From positions 930,001-994,000 of the forward strand of contig JADJRJ010000030.1 of assembly GCA_016712265.1 (NCBI GenBank): DNA of 64,000 nt. The letters are read 5' to 3'. The notes beneath the pieces were generated by a model. It ran no database searches. It had not been told where the DNA came from and worked only from the letters and a program-made list of their open reading frames with translations. Shown in pieces: positions 1-8,929 of this stretch (positions are counted from its first letter, which is position 1; each line of letters begins with the position of its first letter). The position numbers and the translations under genes are program-made. This DNA is from Gemmatimonadota bacterium (GTDB taxonomy: Bacteria > Gemmatimonadota > Gemmatimonadetes > Gemmatimonadales > Gemmatimonadaceae).

Positions 1-656
1 GAGCCGAACAGGAAGCGGGGGGCGCCGATAGTGCGCAGCAGGTGGGAGAGCTCGTCGGACGGCGGTCCCCAGAGCCACGAAATGTCCCAGTACAGGCGTG
101 CGCGCTCCGCGGGCGTCAGCCCCCAATGCACCTCTTCGATGAACTCCCGCGACGCCGCGCACACGACAAGTGTCGACCCCGTGGATGCGCGCGCCAGCTC
201 GCGAACAAAGGCGGCGCTGAGGTCGGGCACCGCGTCCATCGGATGCCGTTGGCGCAGGTCCTCGAACCGGACAGTGAGCACCAGCACGAGTCTGCGTCTC
301 GCGGCCTCCACGGCGACCTGCGTCGTGGCGGGATCGCCTGGACCGAGGCCGAGGATCTGGGGATAGACGCGAACCGCCGGGGCTCCCGCGCGGCGGGCGA
401 GTTCAAGCTCGTGCACAGCGGACGGCCAGTCCGGCCGCACCGTCGGCACCGGACGGAGCCGCGGCGCGAACGGCGAGAGTGCAGCCACCAGCTCCGCGTT
501 CCCACGGGACGGGTCCCGATGAAAGGCAGACGGCAGGTGGCCCACCCACGCGCCGTCAATCCCCTCGCGTTGCAGCACCTGCGACAGGACGGCAGGCTCG
601 GGGTGCGGCACATGGCGCCACGGGAACCCCCCGATAAAGGTGTTCACGTCGAGCAT
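1..656 (-). CDS. Amidohydrolase-family (TIM-barrel) protein lacking the N-terminal HxH, partial at the left edge
   Basis: The gene reads from an ATG at 656 down to the window edge without a stop (218 codons seen), so the C-terminus is missing. It starts MLDVNTFIGGFPWRHVP; the position where metal-dependent hydrolases carry I-D-x-H-x-H is D-V-N-T here. From memory this N-type start (IDVNxxxGxWPFR) marks a recognised amidohydrolase-like subfamily, which may be non-metal or differently ligated. The start overlaps the stop of the upstream canonical amidohydrolase (644-656), so the pair is translationally coupled and probably works together. It is the most distal visible gene of the operon that begins near 7948. 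Substrate unknown. The frame was found by direct translation and has no internal stop. Confidence 0.75.
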   Translation of the reverse strand, partial: MLDVNTFIGGFPWRHVPHPEPAVLSQVLQREGIDGAWVGHLPSAFHRDPSRGNAELVAALSPFAPRLRPVPTVRPDWPSAVHELELARRAGAPAVRVYPQILGLGPGDPATTQVAVEAARRRLVLVLTVRFEDLRQRHPMDAVPDLSAAFVRELARASTGSTLVVCAASREFIEEVHWGLTPAERARLYWDISWLWGPPSDELSHLLRTIGAPRFLFG

Positions 657-1498
657 GCGGGCCTCGCACTGGTGAGCGACGGGAAGGCGTGCGCCGGGAA
701 GATCCGCACCGCGTTGCGCCAACGGATGTCGGCCAGGTCGCCAGCCGGCAGCCCGATCACCTCGAGGGCGCGGAGCTTGGCGAGGCCCGTACAGAGAGTG
801 ATGTCGGCGCCCCACAACATGCGCTGCGCCCCAACCGCGGCCAGCGCGTCATCCAGCATCCCGCGGTCCACCCCGCTCCCGGACAGGTCCAGGTAGACGT
901 TAGGCACGTCGCGCACCGCGGCGAAGGTGTGGGCATAGTCCCCTCCCCCGCCAATGTGCGCCAGGATGAACGACACACGGGGATGACGGGCAGCGGCACG
1001 CGCGAGGTCGGCCCCGTCTGAGATGTCCTGCCCGGGCCAGTGCCGGCGTCGGTGCTGCCAGATGTGGTGGAGCACGGGAAAGCCGTACCGCGCGGCGGAT
1101 TCATACAGCGGTGCCACGACCGGGTCGTCGCAGCGACGCGCCGCGGCGAGCTTGAGCCCCACGGCTCCGCGGGCGGCACAGCGGTCCACCTCGGCGATCG
1201 CGCCGGCGCCGTCGTTCGGATTGACGGCGACATAGGCCCGCAGCCGCGGATCGGCGCCCTGCAGCGCCAGCATGGCGTCGTTTGCCGGCACGGTGTCGGC
1301 GGGCGACTGGAAGTACGTCGGGGACGTCGCCCCCCAACTCCCGAGGATCGACGCCACATGGCAGGAAATCCCGATCCGTTCGCCGGCCTCGAGCCGGCGC
1401 GCGTTGAGGTGCCGGGCATTGTGGTAGCCCGACCCCTCGGGAAAGAAGTGGGCATGCACGTCGATGAGGGGCTCCGCGCCACCCAGCGGCGTGGTCAC
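644..1498 (-). CDS. Amidohydrolase family 2 metal-dependent hydrolase
   Basis: 284 aa, cytoplasmic (no signal peptide). The N-terminus has the metal-binding LIDVHAHFFP (H15, H17), a mid-protein HHIW, then LAHIGGGGDYAH and a WGADIT segment near residue 230, in the order expected for the amidohydrolase_2 TIM barrel (hydrolases or decarboxylases acting on C-O, C-N or C-C bonds). Its start overlaps the stop of the aminotransferase gene by 4 nt (ATGA) and its stop overlaps the next amidohydrolase by 13 nt. CGTTAGGC at 898-905 encodes Pro-Asn. The family is clear; the reaction is not predictable. Context (aminotransferase, lyase, transporter) suggests turnover of a modified sugar acid. Confidence 0.8.
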   Translation of the reverse strand: MTTPLGGAEPLIDVHAHFFPEGSGYHNARHLNARRLEAGERIGISCHVASILGSWGATSPTYFQSPADTVPANDAMLALQGADPRLRAYVAVNPNDGAGAIAEVDRCAARGAVGLKLAAARRCDDPVVAPLYESAARYGFPVLHHIWQHRRRHWPGQDISDGADLARAAARHPRVSFILAHIGGGGDYAHTFAAVRDVPNVYLDLSGSGVDRGMLDDALAAVGAQRMLWGADITLCTGLAKLRALEVIGLPAGDLADIRWRNAVRIFPAHAFPSLTSARPACST

Positions 1499-2823
1499 GC
1501 CACTCCCTCCACCACCTCAACAAACGCCGTTGAGGCCACACGCTCGATCTCGAGGAGGACCTCTTCGTCATCGTGGGCGAGCGACGCGTAGTTGTACGCC
1601 CCACGCTTGAACAGCACCCCGTGGAACGCGGCCCGCTCGAGGAAGCGGCTTTCACGCCCGGCATCCGCGAACCGCAAGAACCACATCGGGTCTGGCCCCA
1701 CGACCTCGACTCCCTCCACCCCGGAGGCCTCGATCGCCGCCGCCACCGACGCGCGCATGCGACCACCAGCGCGCGCGAGGACTTCGCACGGGTCGCCGTC
1801 CTCCGAGAGATACCGATCGAGCACGGCGTGCACGGCGGCCAGCGCCATCGTCTCGCCAGCGCTCGTGGACGTGATCCAGGTGCGCCCCGCCGCGTCCATC
1901 ACGGCAGCGCGTCCCACTACCGCAGCCACGGGAAAGCCGTTGGCCATCGCCTTGCCAAAGACGGCGAGGTCCGGGGTGACGCCGGCCACCTGCTGGTAGC
2001 CGCCTAACGCGACCCGGAACCCGGTCTTCATCTCGTCGAGGATGAGGACGGCCCCCACCTGGTCGCACAACGCACGAGCCCGCTCCAACCATGCCACGTC
2101 CGGAAACGCCTCAATCACCGGCTCGATGACGACCGCCGCCAGCTCGTTGCCGGCGGCCTTCACGGCGGCCTCCAACGCGGCGATGTCATTGAACGGCACC
2201 CGGGTCACGAGGTGAGACACCGCCTCGGGTACCCCCGCGCCGGCGCTCGACCAATCCTGCCAGCCGAAGTACCCGCACGCGACGATGCGCTCACGCCCCG
2301 TCGAGACGCGCGCGATGCGCACCGCGGCTGACATCGCCTCGCCACCGGACTTGAGGAACCGCACCCGTTCGGCGCACGGGATCACCTCGCACAAACGCTC
2401 GGCAACCTCCACCTCCGTCACGTGCGCCAACCCGGCCACGTGGCCGCTCGCCACCGCGGACACGACGGCGCGCGTCACGGCATCGTCACCATACCCAAGC
2501 GCCACCGACCCCAACGCCATCGTGCAGTCGACCAGCGTCTGGTCACCGGCCGTCACGAGGTGACACCCGCTCGCCCGCACGTAGTGGGCGGGGCCCACCC
2601 CGTCCGGGCCGTACAGGGCATGGGGCTGTTTGCTTCCCGTCGAGCTGCCGCCGGGGATGACCGCCGCCGCACGGTCGCGCCATTCCGCGTCCAGCACCAC
2701 GGCCCCTCCATCATCCTCCGGGACCACATCGTCCAGCTCGCCCTCTTCCTCCTCCGCAGACGCGTCAGGCACCTCGGGGGGGGGCGTTGGCTCCTTGCGC
2801 TTCCCAAACAGATTGAAGGCCAT
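1495..2823 (-). CDS. Class III PLP aminotransferase, glutamate-1-semialdehyde 2,1-aminomutase-like
   Basis: 442 aa from the ATG at 2823 (an upstream in-frame extension lacks family similarity). Residues 1-45 are a charged, low-complexity extension (KRKEPTPPPE, then a run of acidic residues) not usual in HemL. The fold-type I core follows: LILDEMKTGFR gives the PLP-pyridine Asp263, and FGKAMANG gives the Schiff-base Lys291. HemL-like proteins outside heme clusters often act as transaminases or mutases in secondary or sugar metabolism, and none of the neighbours is a tetrapyrrole gene. The stop overlaps the amidohydrolase start (ATGA). A GCCTAACG octamer lies at 2002-2009 (Ala-Leu-Gly). No good Shine-Dalgarno is visible. 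Family secure, substrate unknown. Confidence 0.85.
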   Translation of the reverse strand: MAFNLFGKRKEPTPPPEVPDASAEEEEGELDDVVPEDDGGAVVLDAEWRDRAAAVIPGGSSTGSKQPHALYGPDGVGPAHYVRASGCHLVTAGDQTLVDCTMALGSVALGYGDDAVTRAVVSAVASGHVAGLAHVTEVEVAERLCEVIPCAERVRFLKSGGEAMSAAVRIARVSTGRERIVACGYFGWQDWSSAGAGVPEAVSHLVTRVPFNDIAALEAAVKAAGNELAAVVIEPVIEAFPDVAWLERARALCDQVGAVLILDEMKTGFRVALGGYQQVAGVTPDLAVFGKAMANGFPVAAVVGRAAVMDAAGRTWITSTSAGETMALAAVHAVLDRYLSEDGDPCEVLARAGGRMRASVAAAIEASGVEGVEVVGPDPMWFLRFADAGRESRFLERAAFHGVLFKRGAYNYASLAHDDEEVLLEIERVASTAFVEVVEGVA

Positions 2824-2863
2824 GCGAGGGATCGGATCGGGTGAACGTGCGAATCGGGGAACG

Positions 2864-3682
2864 TTACTGCGATGCGTCGGCCTCCGCTTGCACGCGCGCC
2901 GCCTCGGCTTCATCAAAGGTGACTGGGGGCAACCCCGCCATCCCGCGATAGCGATTCATCGCCCGCACGACCTCGATCCACATGGCGCGCGCCATCATGA
3001 TCTCGCGGGCATCGGGGTCCATGCGGAATCCCAGCGACCGGACGCTGCGCATGATGTGCGTGCGGAAGCGCGTCTTGAAGAAGTCCACCGCCTCCAGCGC
3101 GCGTTCCTGATCCTTGAACAGGCGCTCCATCTGGTCCGCGGGTGCCGGCGGCGCCTTCTTGCGCGCCGGCAAGCGATGGCGCGTCGCATCGCCGGCCGCG
3201 AGGTGCAGTTCATACAACGTCACCACGATTGCCTGGGCAAGGTTGAGCGATGCGTGCTCGGTGGTGGGGATCGTCACCGACGCATGCGCACGATCGAGTG
3301 CCTCGTTCGGCAGGCCATCGTCCTCGCGGCCAAACATCAGGGCGACCGGTCCCTCTACGGCACGCGTAAGCAGCGGCTCGGTGAGGGTGCGCGGAGTGTG
3401 CTGCTCCCAGCGCACGCGCCGACGGCGAGCGGTAAATGCGGCGACGAACACCGTGTCACCCAGTGCCTCGTCCAGGGTGTCGACCTCGCGGATCCGTTCG
3501 ATGATGTCGAGGGTGTCGTGGGCGATCCCCTCGATGCGATACGCGTTCCACGGCGTCGGCCGGACCATCACGAGGTCGCGGACGCCGAAGTTCTTCATCG
3601 CGCGAACCGTCGCGGCGATGTTGACGGGATTCTGGGGTTCGTACAACACCACGCGGACGCGGTGCAGGATGGATTCAGGCAT
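2864..3682 (-). CDS. trmJ: SpoU/TrmJ-type tRNA or rRNA 2'-O-ribose methyltransferase
   Basis: 272 aa from the ATG at 3682. The trefoil-knot SPOUT motifs are in order: PQNPVNIAATVRAMKNFG (about 17-34, motif 1), MFGREDDGLPNEAL (about 116-129, motif 2) and SLNLAQAIVV (about 145-154, motif 3). A C-terminal helical extension (about 170-272, with RFRTHIMRSVRSLG) matches TrmJ, which methylates the ribose of tRNA position 32. Cytoplasmic, SAM-dependent. The start overlaps the lyase gene by 8 nt, and a 40-nt gap separates it from the aminotransferase. An RNA modification enzyme inside a catabolic operon is odd and may reflect simple transcriptional read-through. TrmJ is the best call; another SpoU methylase is possible. 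Confidence 0.8.
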   Translation of the reverse strand: MPESILHRVRVVLYEPQNPVNIAATVRAMKNFGVRDLVMVRPTPWNAYRIEGIAHDTLDIIERIREVDTLDEALGDTVFVAAFTARRRRVRWEQHTPRTLTEPLLTRAVEGPVALMFGREDDGLPNEALDRAHASVTIPTTEHASLNLAQAIVVTLYELHLAAGDATRHRLPARKKAPPAPADQMERLFKDQERALEAVDFFKTRFRTHIMRSVRSLGFRMDPDAREIMMARAMWIEVVRAMNRYRGMAGLPPVTFDEAEAARVQAEADASQ

Positions 3683-6365
3683 CTGGGATCTCAAAGGACA
3701 ACATGCGGCGCGGGTCTTCGCGGTCCCCCCGAAGGTAGACCCACTCCCCATCCGACCCGGTGGCGACGAGTTGCCCTCGCCGCCGTTCCCGTTGGCGGGA
3801 AATCTCGTTGATCACCACGTTCAACCTGAAGTGGCGATCCACGCCGAGCCCCTGGGCCCCGCGCGGGAAGCCGCAGCGCACCTGGTACCCGTCTGGCGTT
3901 AGGCGCCACGTGGCGGTCAGGGGCGGCACCGCCCCGCGCATCTCGCGCGGCGTGATCCTGACGTGCGGCTGGGCCTCCGGGACGAGGATCCAGCTCCCGG
4001 TGGCATTGGCGCCGGGCACATCCAGGTACAACTGGATCCCGTCCGAGTTGATGTCCGGGTCCTCATTGTCCAGCGGATTCGCCGCACGCGGTGGCGCGAA
4101 GACCGGATCGAGCTTGCGCACGGAGATCTCGATGTCGACGAAGGCCTTGCCGGCGGCGACCCGAAGCGTCGCCTCGGGTGCACCCGCCTGGCTCCATGCC
4201 TGCTCGGAGCGTCGGTAATGTCGCTCGCTGAGTTCCAGGGTGAACGGTCGCCCCGGCGCGAGCACAAAGGCTGGGGCCGCGGGGGCTGCCGGTTCACGGT
4301 CGACCGTCGCCGAGGGCATCGCGGTCGAAGTCCGACGGAGCTGGTGGACTCGCCCGTCCGGGGTCGTGAGGTCACACCCTCCCTCGCGCGACTCGATGCG
4401 GGCGACGCCGCCGGGACCTTCGATCACGAGTGTATCGGGAGAGAAGGTCGCTGCCGTCACGCCACCCCAGGCCAGCACGGTGCGCCAACGTCCACGGCGC
4501 CCCTTGGCCTGCCACAGCGTGATCTCGCGGTCGCCGGATCCCGGAGGCCCGGGGGCCCGAGCGCGCCGCCAGGCGAACGGGTCGTCGCTGGCCGTCCATC
4601 CGGCGAGCGCATCACCCCCGAACGACGCGCGAAAGGCCACCGGATGGGCTACCGTCGCGCCGCCGAGGGCGACCATCGGCGACGGCAGGTCGCCGGATGG
4701 CACAGTGGCCGCCGCCTCGGACGGGCCCAGCGCCCACCCGACCTGCCACGGCAAGGACAGCTCAACGTCATCGGCGCTCTCCCACGTAAACTCGTCGATC
4801 AGACACTTGTCCAGCGCGATGACGCGGCGAGTGACGTGGGCACGCCCCGGCACCAGCTCGAAGGTCGCCTCCACCCAACCGATCCCGTGCGCCTCGCCCC
4901 AGCCACGCAACACGCCAGCGCCATACGGCTGCGAGCGGCCGTCCACCAACGGTGCATTGTGCGCCCAGGTGGAGCGATACCAGGCCAGGCTCGGATCTGT
5001 GTATGACCCGGTCCCGACATCCTCGAGGAACCGCGACGTTCCGACCACCAGCCAGAGGTTGAGGCGGTCGGGATGCCCGTGGCCACCACCGGGGTGTCCG
5101 TAGTCGAGCGCCGCGTAGACGCGGCCACCGTCACGACGAAAGACGGCGAACCCCTGGTGCGCGAGGTGCACGGAGGCTGGTCCGCCGGGGACGGCGTCGG
5201 GGAGTGCCGACCGCGCATACAGGAGGGACTTCCAGCCTAACGATGATCGGTCGAGCCGACAGGGTGGGCCGTTGCGCTCCGCCTCAGCGGTGGACGTGGC
5301 GCGCCCGGTGTCGCCCGCGGGGACGTCCGGCGCGTACAGGGTCCCGAGCGCCGCGGCGAGCCGGTCGTCCGACGTGCGAGCCAGCCCCAGTTCGCACGAC
5401 TCGGCGAACCGCCATTGGCGCAACGACACGGCGTACTGAGAATCGCGACGGGCCGGAAAGGTGAAGTCGGGGAGGGCGGTGAGAAACGGGAGGGCAAAGG
5501 CGTCGTGGAAGCGCGCGACCAGTGCCGGGGGAAGCGGGATTCCGTGCTGCTCGGCCATCGTGACCCCGTACCACAGGCCGCGGTGGGCGAACTGGTGGTA
5601 GTTCTCTCCCTCGTACCAGGAGCCGTCGGCGAGGAGCCCGGCGTCGAGGTGTGCGACCAGCCCCGAGCGCCCGGTCACGGCGCGCTCCACGAGGGCCTCG
5701 CGATCGAGCACAACACCGCACGCCAGCAAGGCCGCATTGTTCCACACCTGCCGATTGGACGCGCCCTCATCGTACGAGGCGATCAACTCAACACTCGGGG
5801 CGAGCACCCGGTCGCGCACGCGACCCCCAAGCCCCTCCGGGGCAAGTGCCCGAGACTCGAGCAGGTCCAGCGCCACCGCCACCTGCAACGTCCAGATGGA
5901 CTCGAGGTAGGTGCTGAAGAACGGGCGGGTCGGCCCGAGGACGTTGTCCTCGTTAGGGTACGAGAGGTACTGGCCGGCGCAGGCATCCAGGAAACGCACC
6001 GCCACCTCGCGCGCCGCCGCGTCATCGGTGAGCACCGCTAGGACCGCCCCATGGACCGCCCGCTCGGCGAGCCAGAGCTGCCGGTTCATGACCCACCAAC
6101 GGTCGTGATCCTCCCCGGTGAACACCACACCGCAGGTCGGGCACCGGTGCCGGTGCGGCTCCCATGGATCAAAGGCGAGCAACACACCGTGTGCCGGGCA
6201 GCGCCCTCCCCCGCGCGTCAAGCGCGCCTTGTGCACGGGCAACTGCAGCTCAACACCGCAGAGCGCCGCGAGGTCCACGCGAAGGGACTCCGCGAGGGGT
6301 CGGAGCGATTCCGCGACGACCCGGCCCCGTACCTCGAGCTGGCCGGGCGACAGGAGCAGGGTCAT
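3675..6365 (-). CDS. Heparinase II/III-like polysaccharide lyase with C-terminal CBM9-like domain
   Basis: 896 aa from the ATG at 6365, which overlaps the stop of the binding-protein gene (ATGA). Residues about 55-80 hold a small Cys/His cluster (C56, H59, C75, C78), perhaps a metal site. An alpha/alpha-barrel follows, with YEGENYHQFAHRG around residue 260. The beta-sandwich then carries YGHPGGGHGHPDRLNLWL around residue 450, the signature of the Heparinase_II_III domain, which cleaves uronic-acid glycans by beta-elimination. The last 190 residues look like a family-9 carbohydrate-binding domain (ISVRKLDPVF, DSDGIQLYLDV-like). No signal peptide is visible, so it would act in the cytoplasm on imported oligosaccharides, fitting the adjacent transporter. 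Substrate unproven. Confidence 0.8.
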   Translation of the reverse strand: MTLLLSPGQLEVRGRVVAESLRPLAESLRVDLAALCGVELQLPVHKARLTRGGGRCPAHGVLLAFDPWEPHRHRCPTCGVVFTGEDHDRWWVMNRQLWLAERAVHGAVLAVLTDDAAAREVAVRFLDACAGQYLSYPNEDNVLGPTRPFFSTYLESIWTLQVAVALDLLESRALAPEGLGGRVRDRVLAPSVELIASYDEGASNRQVWNNAALLACGVVLDREALVERAVTGRSGLVAHLDAGLLADGSWYEGENYHQFAHRGLWYGVTMAEQHGIPLPPALVARFHDAFALPFLTALPDFTFPARRDSQYAVSLRQWRFAESCELGLARTSDDRLAAALGTLYAPDVPAGDTGRATSTAEAERNGPPCRLDRSSLGWKSLLYARSALPDAVPGGPASVHLAHQGFAVFRRDGGRVYAALDYGHPGGGHGHPDRLNLWLVVGTSRFLEDVGTGSYTDPSLAWYRSTWAHNAPLVDGRSQPYGAGVLRGWGEAHGIGWVEATFELVPGRAHVTRRVIALDKCLIDEFTWESADDVELSLPWQVGWALGPSEAAATVPSGDLPSPMVALGGATVAHPVAFRASFGGDALAGWTASDDPFAWRRARAPGPPGSGDREITLWQAKGRRGRWRTVLAWGGVTAATFSPDTLVIEGPGGVARIESREGGCDLTTPDGRVHQLRRTSTAMPSATVDREPAAPAAPAFVLAPGRPFTLELSERHYRRSEQAWSQAGAPEATLRVAAGKAFVDIEISVRKLDPVFAPPRAANPLDNEDPDINSDGIQLYLDVPGANATGSWILVPEAQPHVRITPREMRGAVPPLTATWRLTPDGYQVRCGFPRGAQGLGVDRHFRLNVVINEISRQRERRRGQLVATGSDGEWVYLRGDREDPRRMLSFEIPDA

Positions 6366-7948
6366 GGCCGCACCACGCGCGCCGGGGCGCCGAAATGCCA
6401 GCGCGTCACGCTGACCAGCTCCCCGCGAAGGTCCATCTCGATGCCCTGCAGCTCGCGTCGGGCGCCCTGGACCCCACGCGAGTGATACAACCACGCCACC
6501 GGCGACTCCTCACGCAGCTCGGCACTGACCGCGCGCCACGCCGCACCCAACGCCGGACCGGTCGCTTGCGCCGCGCGGTCCAGGAGCGAGTCGAGGCGGG
6601 CCGAATGGAAGGACGCGTAGTCGAGCGCACCGCCGCGCTGGGACGTCGCGAACATCGCGGCCACATGGCTGAGGGCGAGGTCGCCGGGGATCCCCGTCAG
6701 CAACACGTCGAAGGCCCGGGGCTCCGCGCGCGCGTCGCGGAGGAAGGTGCCCAGCTCGACCTGTTGCAGCGTGACGACCACCCCGATGGCGCGCAGGTCG
6801 GCCTGGATCAGTTGTTCCATGGCGTTGTCACCACTCCCCACACTGCGGAGCGCGAAGGTGAGGGGCACGCCACCACGGCGTCGTTGCCCATCGACCATCG
6901 TGTAGCCTGCGCTGTCGAGCAGCGCCGCTGCATTCGCGTGTTGTTGCGTCGAGTCCCAGGCGACATGGCCCGGAAAGACCGGCCCGCTCGTCGCGACCCC
7001 CATCCCCTGCAGCGCGACCTCCACGAGTCGACCACGATCGACGGCGGCGGAAATCGCCCGGCGCACCCGCGCATCGTCGAACGGCGGTCGCGTGGTGTTG
7101 AAGACGAGCACGTTGGTGAACGCGACCGGATAGGTGAGCAATCGCAGCGACGGATCCGAGGCGGCAAGAGCGGCCATCGCCGGCGAGATGCCCGCGAGGT
7201 CCAAGTCACCACTGGCCAGCCCGGCGAATTTCGTGGTCGCCTCGTCCACCACGGCGATTACCAGTTGGTCCACCGCCGCGGGGCCGCCGAGTGCCGGCGG
7301 AAAATCGTCCACGCGGGCGAAACGCCAGGACTCACGGGGGCGCCGTTCGACAAATCGAAACGGCCCATTGCCGACGGGCGCGCGGGCAAACGAGTGGGTG
7401 CGGTACTCCGCGCGCGGGACATGCTCAAGGATGTGTCGCGGGACGACCGGGAGTTCACACAAGACCAGGGGGAAACGCGGCGGCGGCGACGCGAAACCGA
7501 GCGCCACCGTGGTGTCGTCGAGTGCCTCGACGCGCTCGATCCCCGCCAACTCGCCCTTGCGGTAATAACCTGTCGCGGGATCGCGGGCTGCATCGAGGGT
7601 GAACGCCACGTCGCGAGCCGTAGTGGGCTCGCCGTCGTGCCACCGCAGGCCCGGCCACAGGTGGAGGGTGAGGGTGCGACGATCGCCCGACCACTCCCAC
7701 CGACGCGCGAAGTAGGGCTCAGGCTCCAGGGTCGCGGCGTAGCGCGCGAGGGTGACGAACAACGCGTACCGCTGCACCTGTCGCGCCATGGGGTGAACGG
7801 TCACGAGCGGATTGGCCGACTCGAGGTCCGCCCCGGACGCCACGACCGCGACGGCGGGTCCCTCGCGGCTCGGCGCACATGCGGCCGCCACCAGCACGAA
7901 GATGACGCCGCACGTTGACGCCCGGCGGCCAACGCGCATTATGCGCAT
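6362..7948 (-). CDS. ABC transporter solute-binding lipoprotein, family 5 (oligopeptide/oligosaccharide type)
   Basis: 528 aa. The N-terminus is a lipoprotein signal ending VLVAAAC (Cys24 from the ATG at 7948; Cys21 from the alternative ATG at 7939). The mature protein has the SBP_bac_5 pattern: YALFVTLARYAATLEPEPYFARRW, LTLHLWPGLRWHDGEP, then DVAFTLDAARDPATGYYRKGELAGIE. It delivers a ligand to the divergent DppB/DppC-like permeases. Family 5 proteins bind peptides, nickel or oligosaccharides; the coupled lyase argues for a glycan fragment. The 5' end abuts the permease start at 7949 with no intergenic DNA, so each promoter must lie inside the other gene. It is the first gene of the leftward operon. 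Confidence 0.85.
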   Translation of the reverse strand: MRIMRVGRRASTCGVIFVLVAAACAPSREGPAVAVVASGADLESANPLVTVHPMARQVQRYALFVTLARYAATLEPEPYFARRWEWSGDRRTLTLHLWPGLRWHDGEPTTARDVAFTLDAARDPATGYYRKGELAGIERVEALDDTTVALGFASPPPRFPLVLCELPVVPRHILEHVPRAEYRTHSFARAPVGNGPFRFVERRPRESWRFARVDDFPPALGGPAAVDQLVIAVVDEATTKFAGLASGDLDLAGISPAMAALAASDPSLRLLTYPVAFTNVLVFNTTRPPFDDARVRRAISAAVDRGRLVEVALQGMGVATSGPVFPGHVAWDSTQQHANAAALLDSAGYTMVDGQRRRGGVPLTFALRSVGSGDNAMEQLIQADLRAIGVVVTLQQVELGTFLRDARAEPRAFDVLLTGIPGDLALSHVAAMFATSQRGGALDYASFHSARLDSLLDRAAQATGPALGAAWRAVSAELREESPVAWLYHSRGVQGARRELQGIEMDLRGELVSVTRWHFGAPARVVRP

Positions 7949-8929
7949 GTGCCCGCCCTGCTCCGTCGCGGCGTCGAGTCCATCCTGCTGTTCGGGTTCG
8001 TCGTCACCCTCACCTTTGTGCTCGCGCATCTCGCCCCGGGAGACGCGACCGACCTCCTCATACCGCCGACGGCAACGCCGGAGGATGTGGCACGCCTGCG
8101 GGCGAGCCTGGGGCTGGATGCGTCCATGGTCGGGCAATATGTGCGATGGATCTCGCAGGTGGGGCATGGCGACCTCGGCGTTTCGTTCGCGCTGGGTGAA
8201 CCTGTGCGTGACCTGCTCGCCCGGTCGCTCCCGATCACGCTGGCGTTGGGGGCCGTCTCGCTGTCGTTGACCTTTGCCATCGGCGTGACGGCTGGGCTGT
8301 GGCAGGCGCGTCATGCGGGGACATGGCGTGATCGCCTGGTGAGCGCGACCGCGATCACGGTGTACGCGGCGCCCACCTTCTGGTTGAGCCTGGCCCTGGT
8401 GGCGGTGTTCACCTACGTGGCCTCGCGCGCCGGGTGGCCGGCAGCGATCCGACTACCGGCGATGGGGCTCCGCGACCCACGTGGGACGGTCAGCGGGCTG
8501 GCCGGGCTCTTCGACCTGGCGCGCCACGCGGTACTGCCCGTGGTGGTCCTGTCGGCCGTGGGGGCCGCCGGAATCTCTCGTTATGCACGCGCTGGCGCGC
8601 TGGCGCTGGCGGGTGAGGACTGGGTGCGCACGGCACGAGCCAAGGGGGCAGATGCGCGGCTGGTGTGGGGGACGCATATCCTCGCCAATGCGCGCCCGAC
8701 CTTGATCGTGTTGCTGGCGCTGTCGCTCCCCGGGCTGGTCGCCGGTTCCGTGTTTGTGGAAGGGGTCTTCGCGTGGCCGGGCATGGGCCGGCTCCTGCTC
8801 TCCAGCATTGGGGCGCGCGACTACCCGGTCTTGATGGGCGCGACCCTCGTGTACGCGGCCATGGTCATTCTCGCCAACTGGCTGGCCGATGCCGGTATCG
8901 CCTGGGCCGATCCCCGCCGCCGCACATGA
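7949..8929 (+). CDS. ABC transporter permease, DppB/OppB type
   Basis: 326 aa with a GTG start at 7949. The first membrane helix begins around residue 9 (SILLFGFVVTLTFVLAHL), so the start cannot be far downstream. Five to six helices follow; the periplasmic loop holds VRWISQVGHGDLGVS, and the cytoplasmic EAA loop reads RTARAKGADARLVWGTHI near residue 230. This is one half of the translocation pore of a peptide or oligosaccharide importer. The stop overlaps the next permease by 4 nt (ATGA). No convincing Shine-Dalgarno precedes the GTG. No ATPase gene is present nearby. Confidence 0.88.
   Translation: MPALLRRGVESILLFGFVVTLTFVLAHLAPGDATDLLIPPTATPEDVARLRASLGLDASMVGQYVRWISQVGHGDLGVSFALGEPVRDLLARSLPITLALGAVSLSLTFAIGVTAGLWQARHAGTWRDRLVSATAITVYAAPTFWLSLALVAVFTYVASRAGWPAAIRLPAMGLRDPRGTVSGLAGLFDLARHAVLPVVVLSAVGAAGISRYARAGALALAGEDWVRTARAKGADARLVWGTHILANARPTLIVLLALSLPGLVAGSVFVEGVFAWPGMGRLLLSSIGARDYPVLMGATLVYAAMVILANWLADAGIAWADPRRRT

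Noticed and set aside
42..896. Long plus-strand open frame opposite the two amidohydrolases
   Set aside because: It is the antisense shadow of the HxH-less amidohydrolase; protein is Arg/His-rich with no domain.
1495..2823. hemL for haem synthesis
   Set aside because: No tetrapyrrole neighbours, an extra acidic tail, and a second HemL-like copy in the window.
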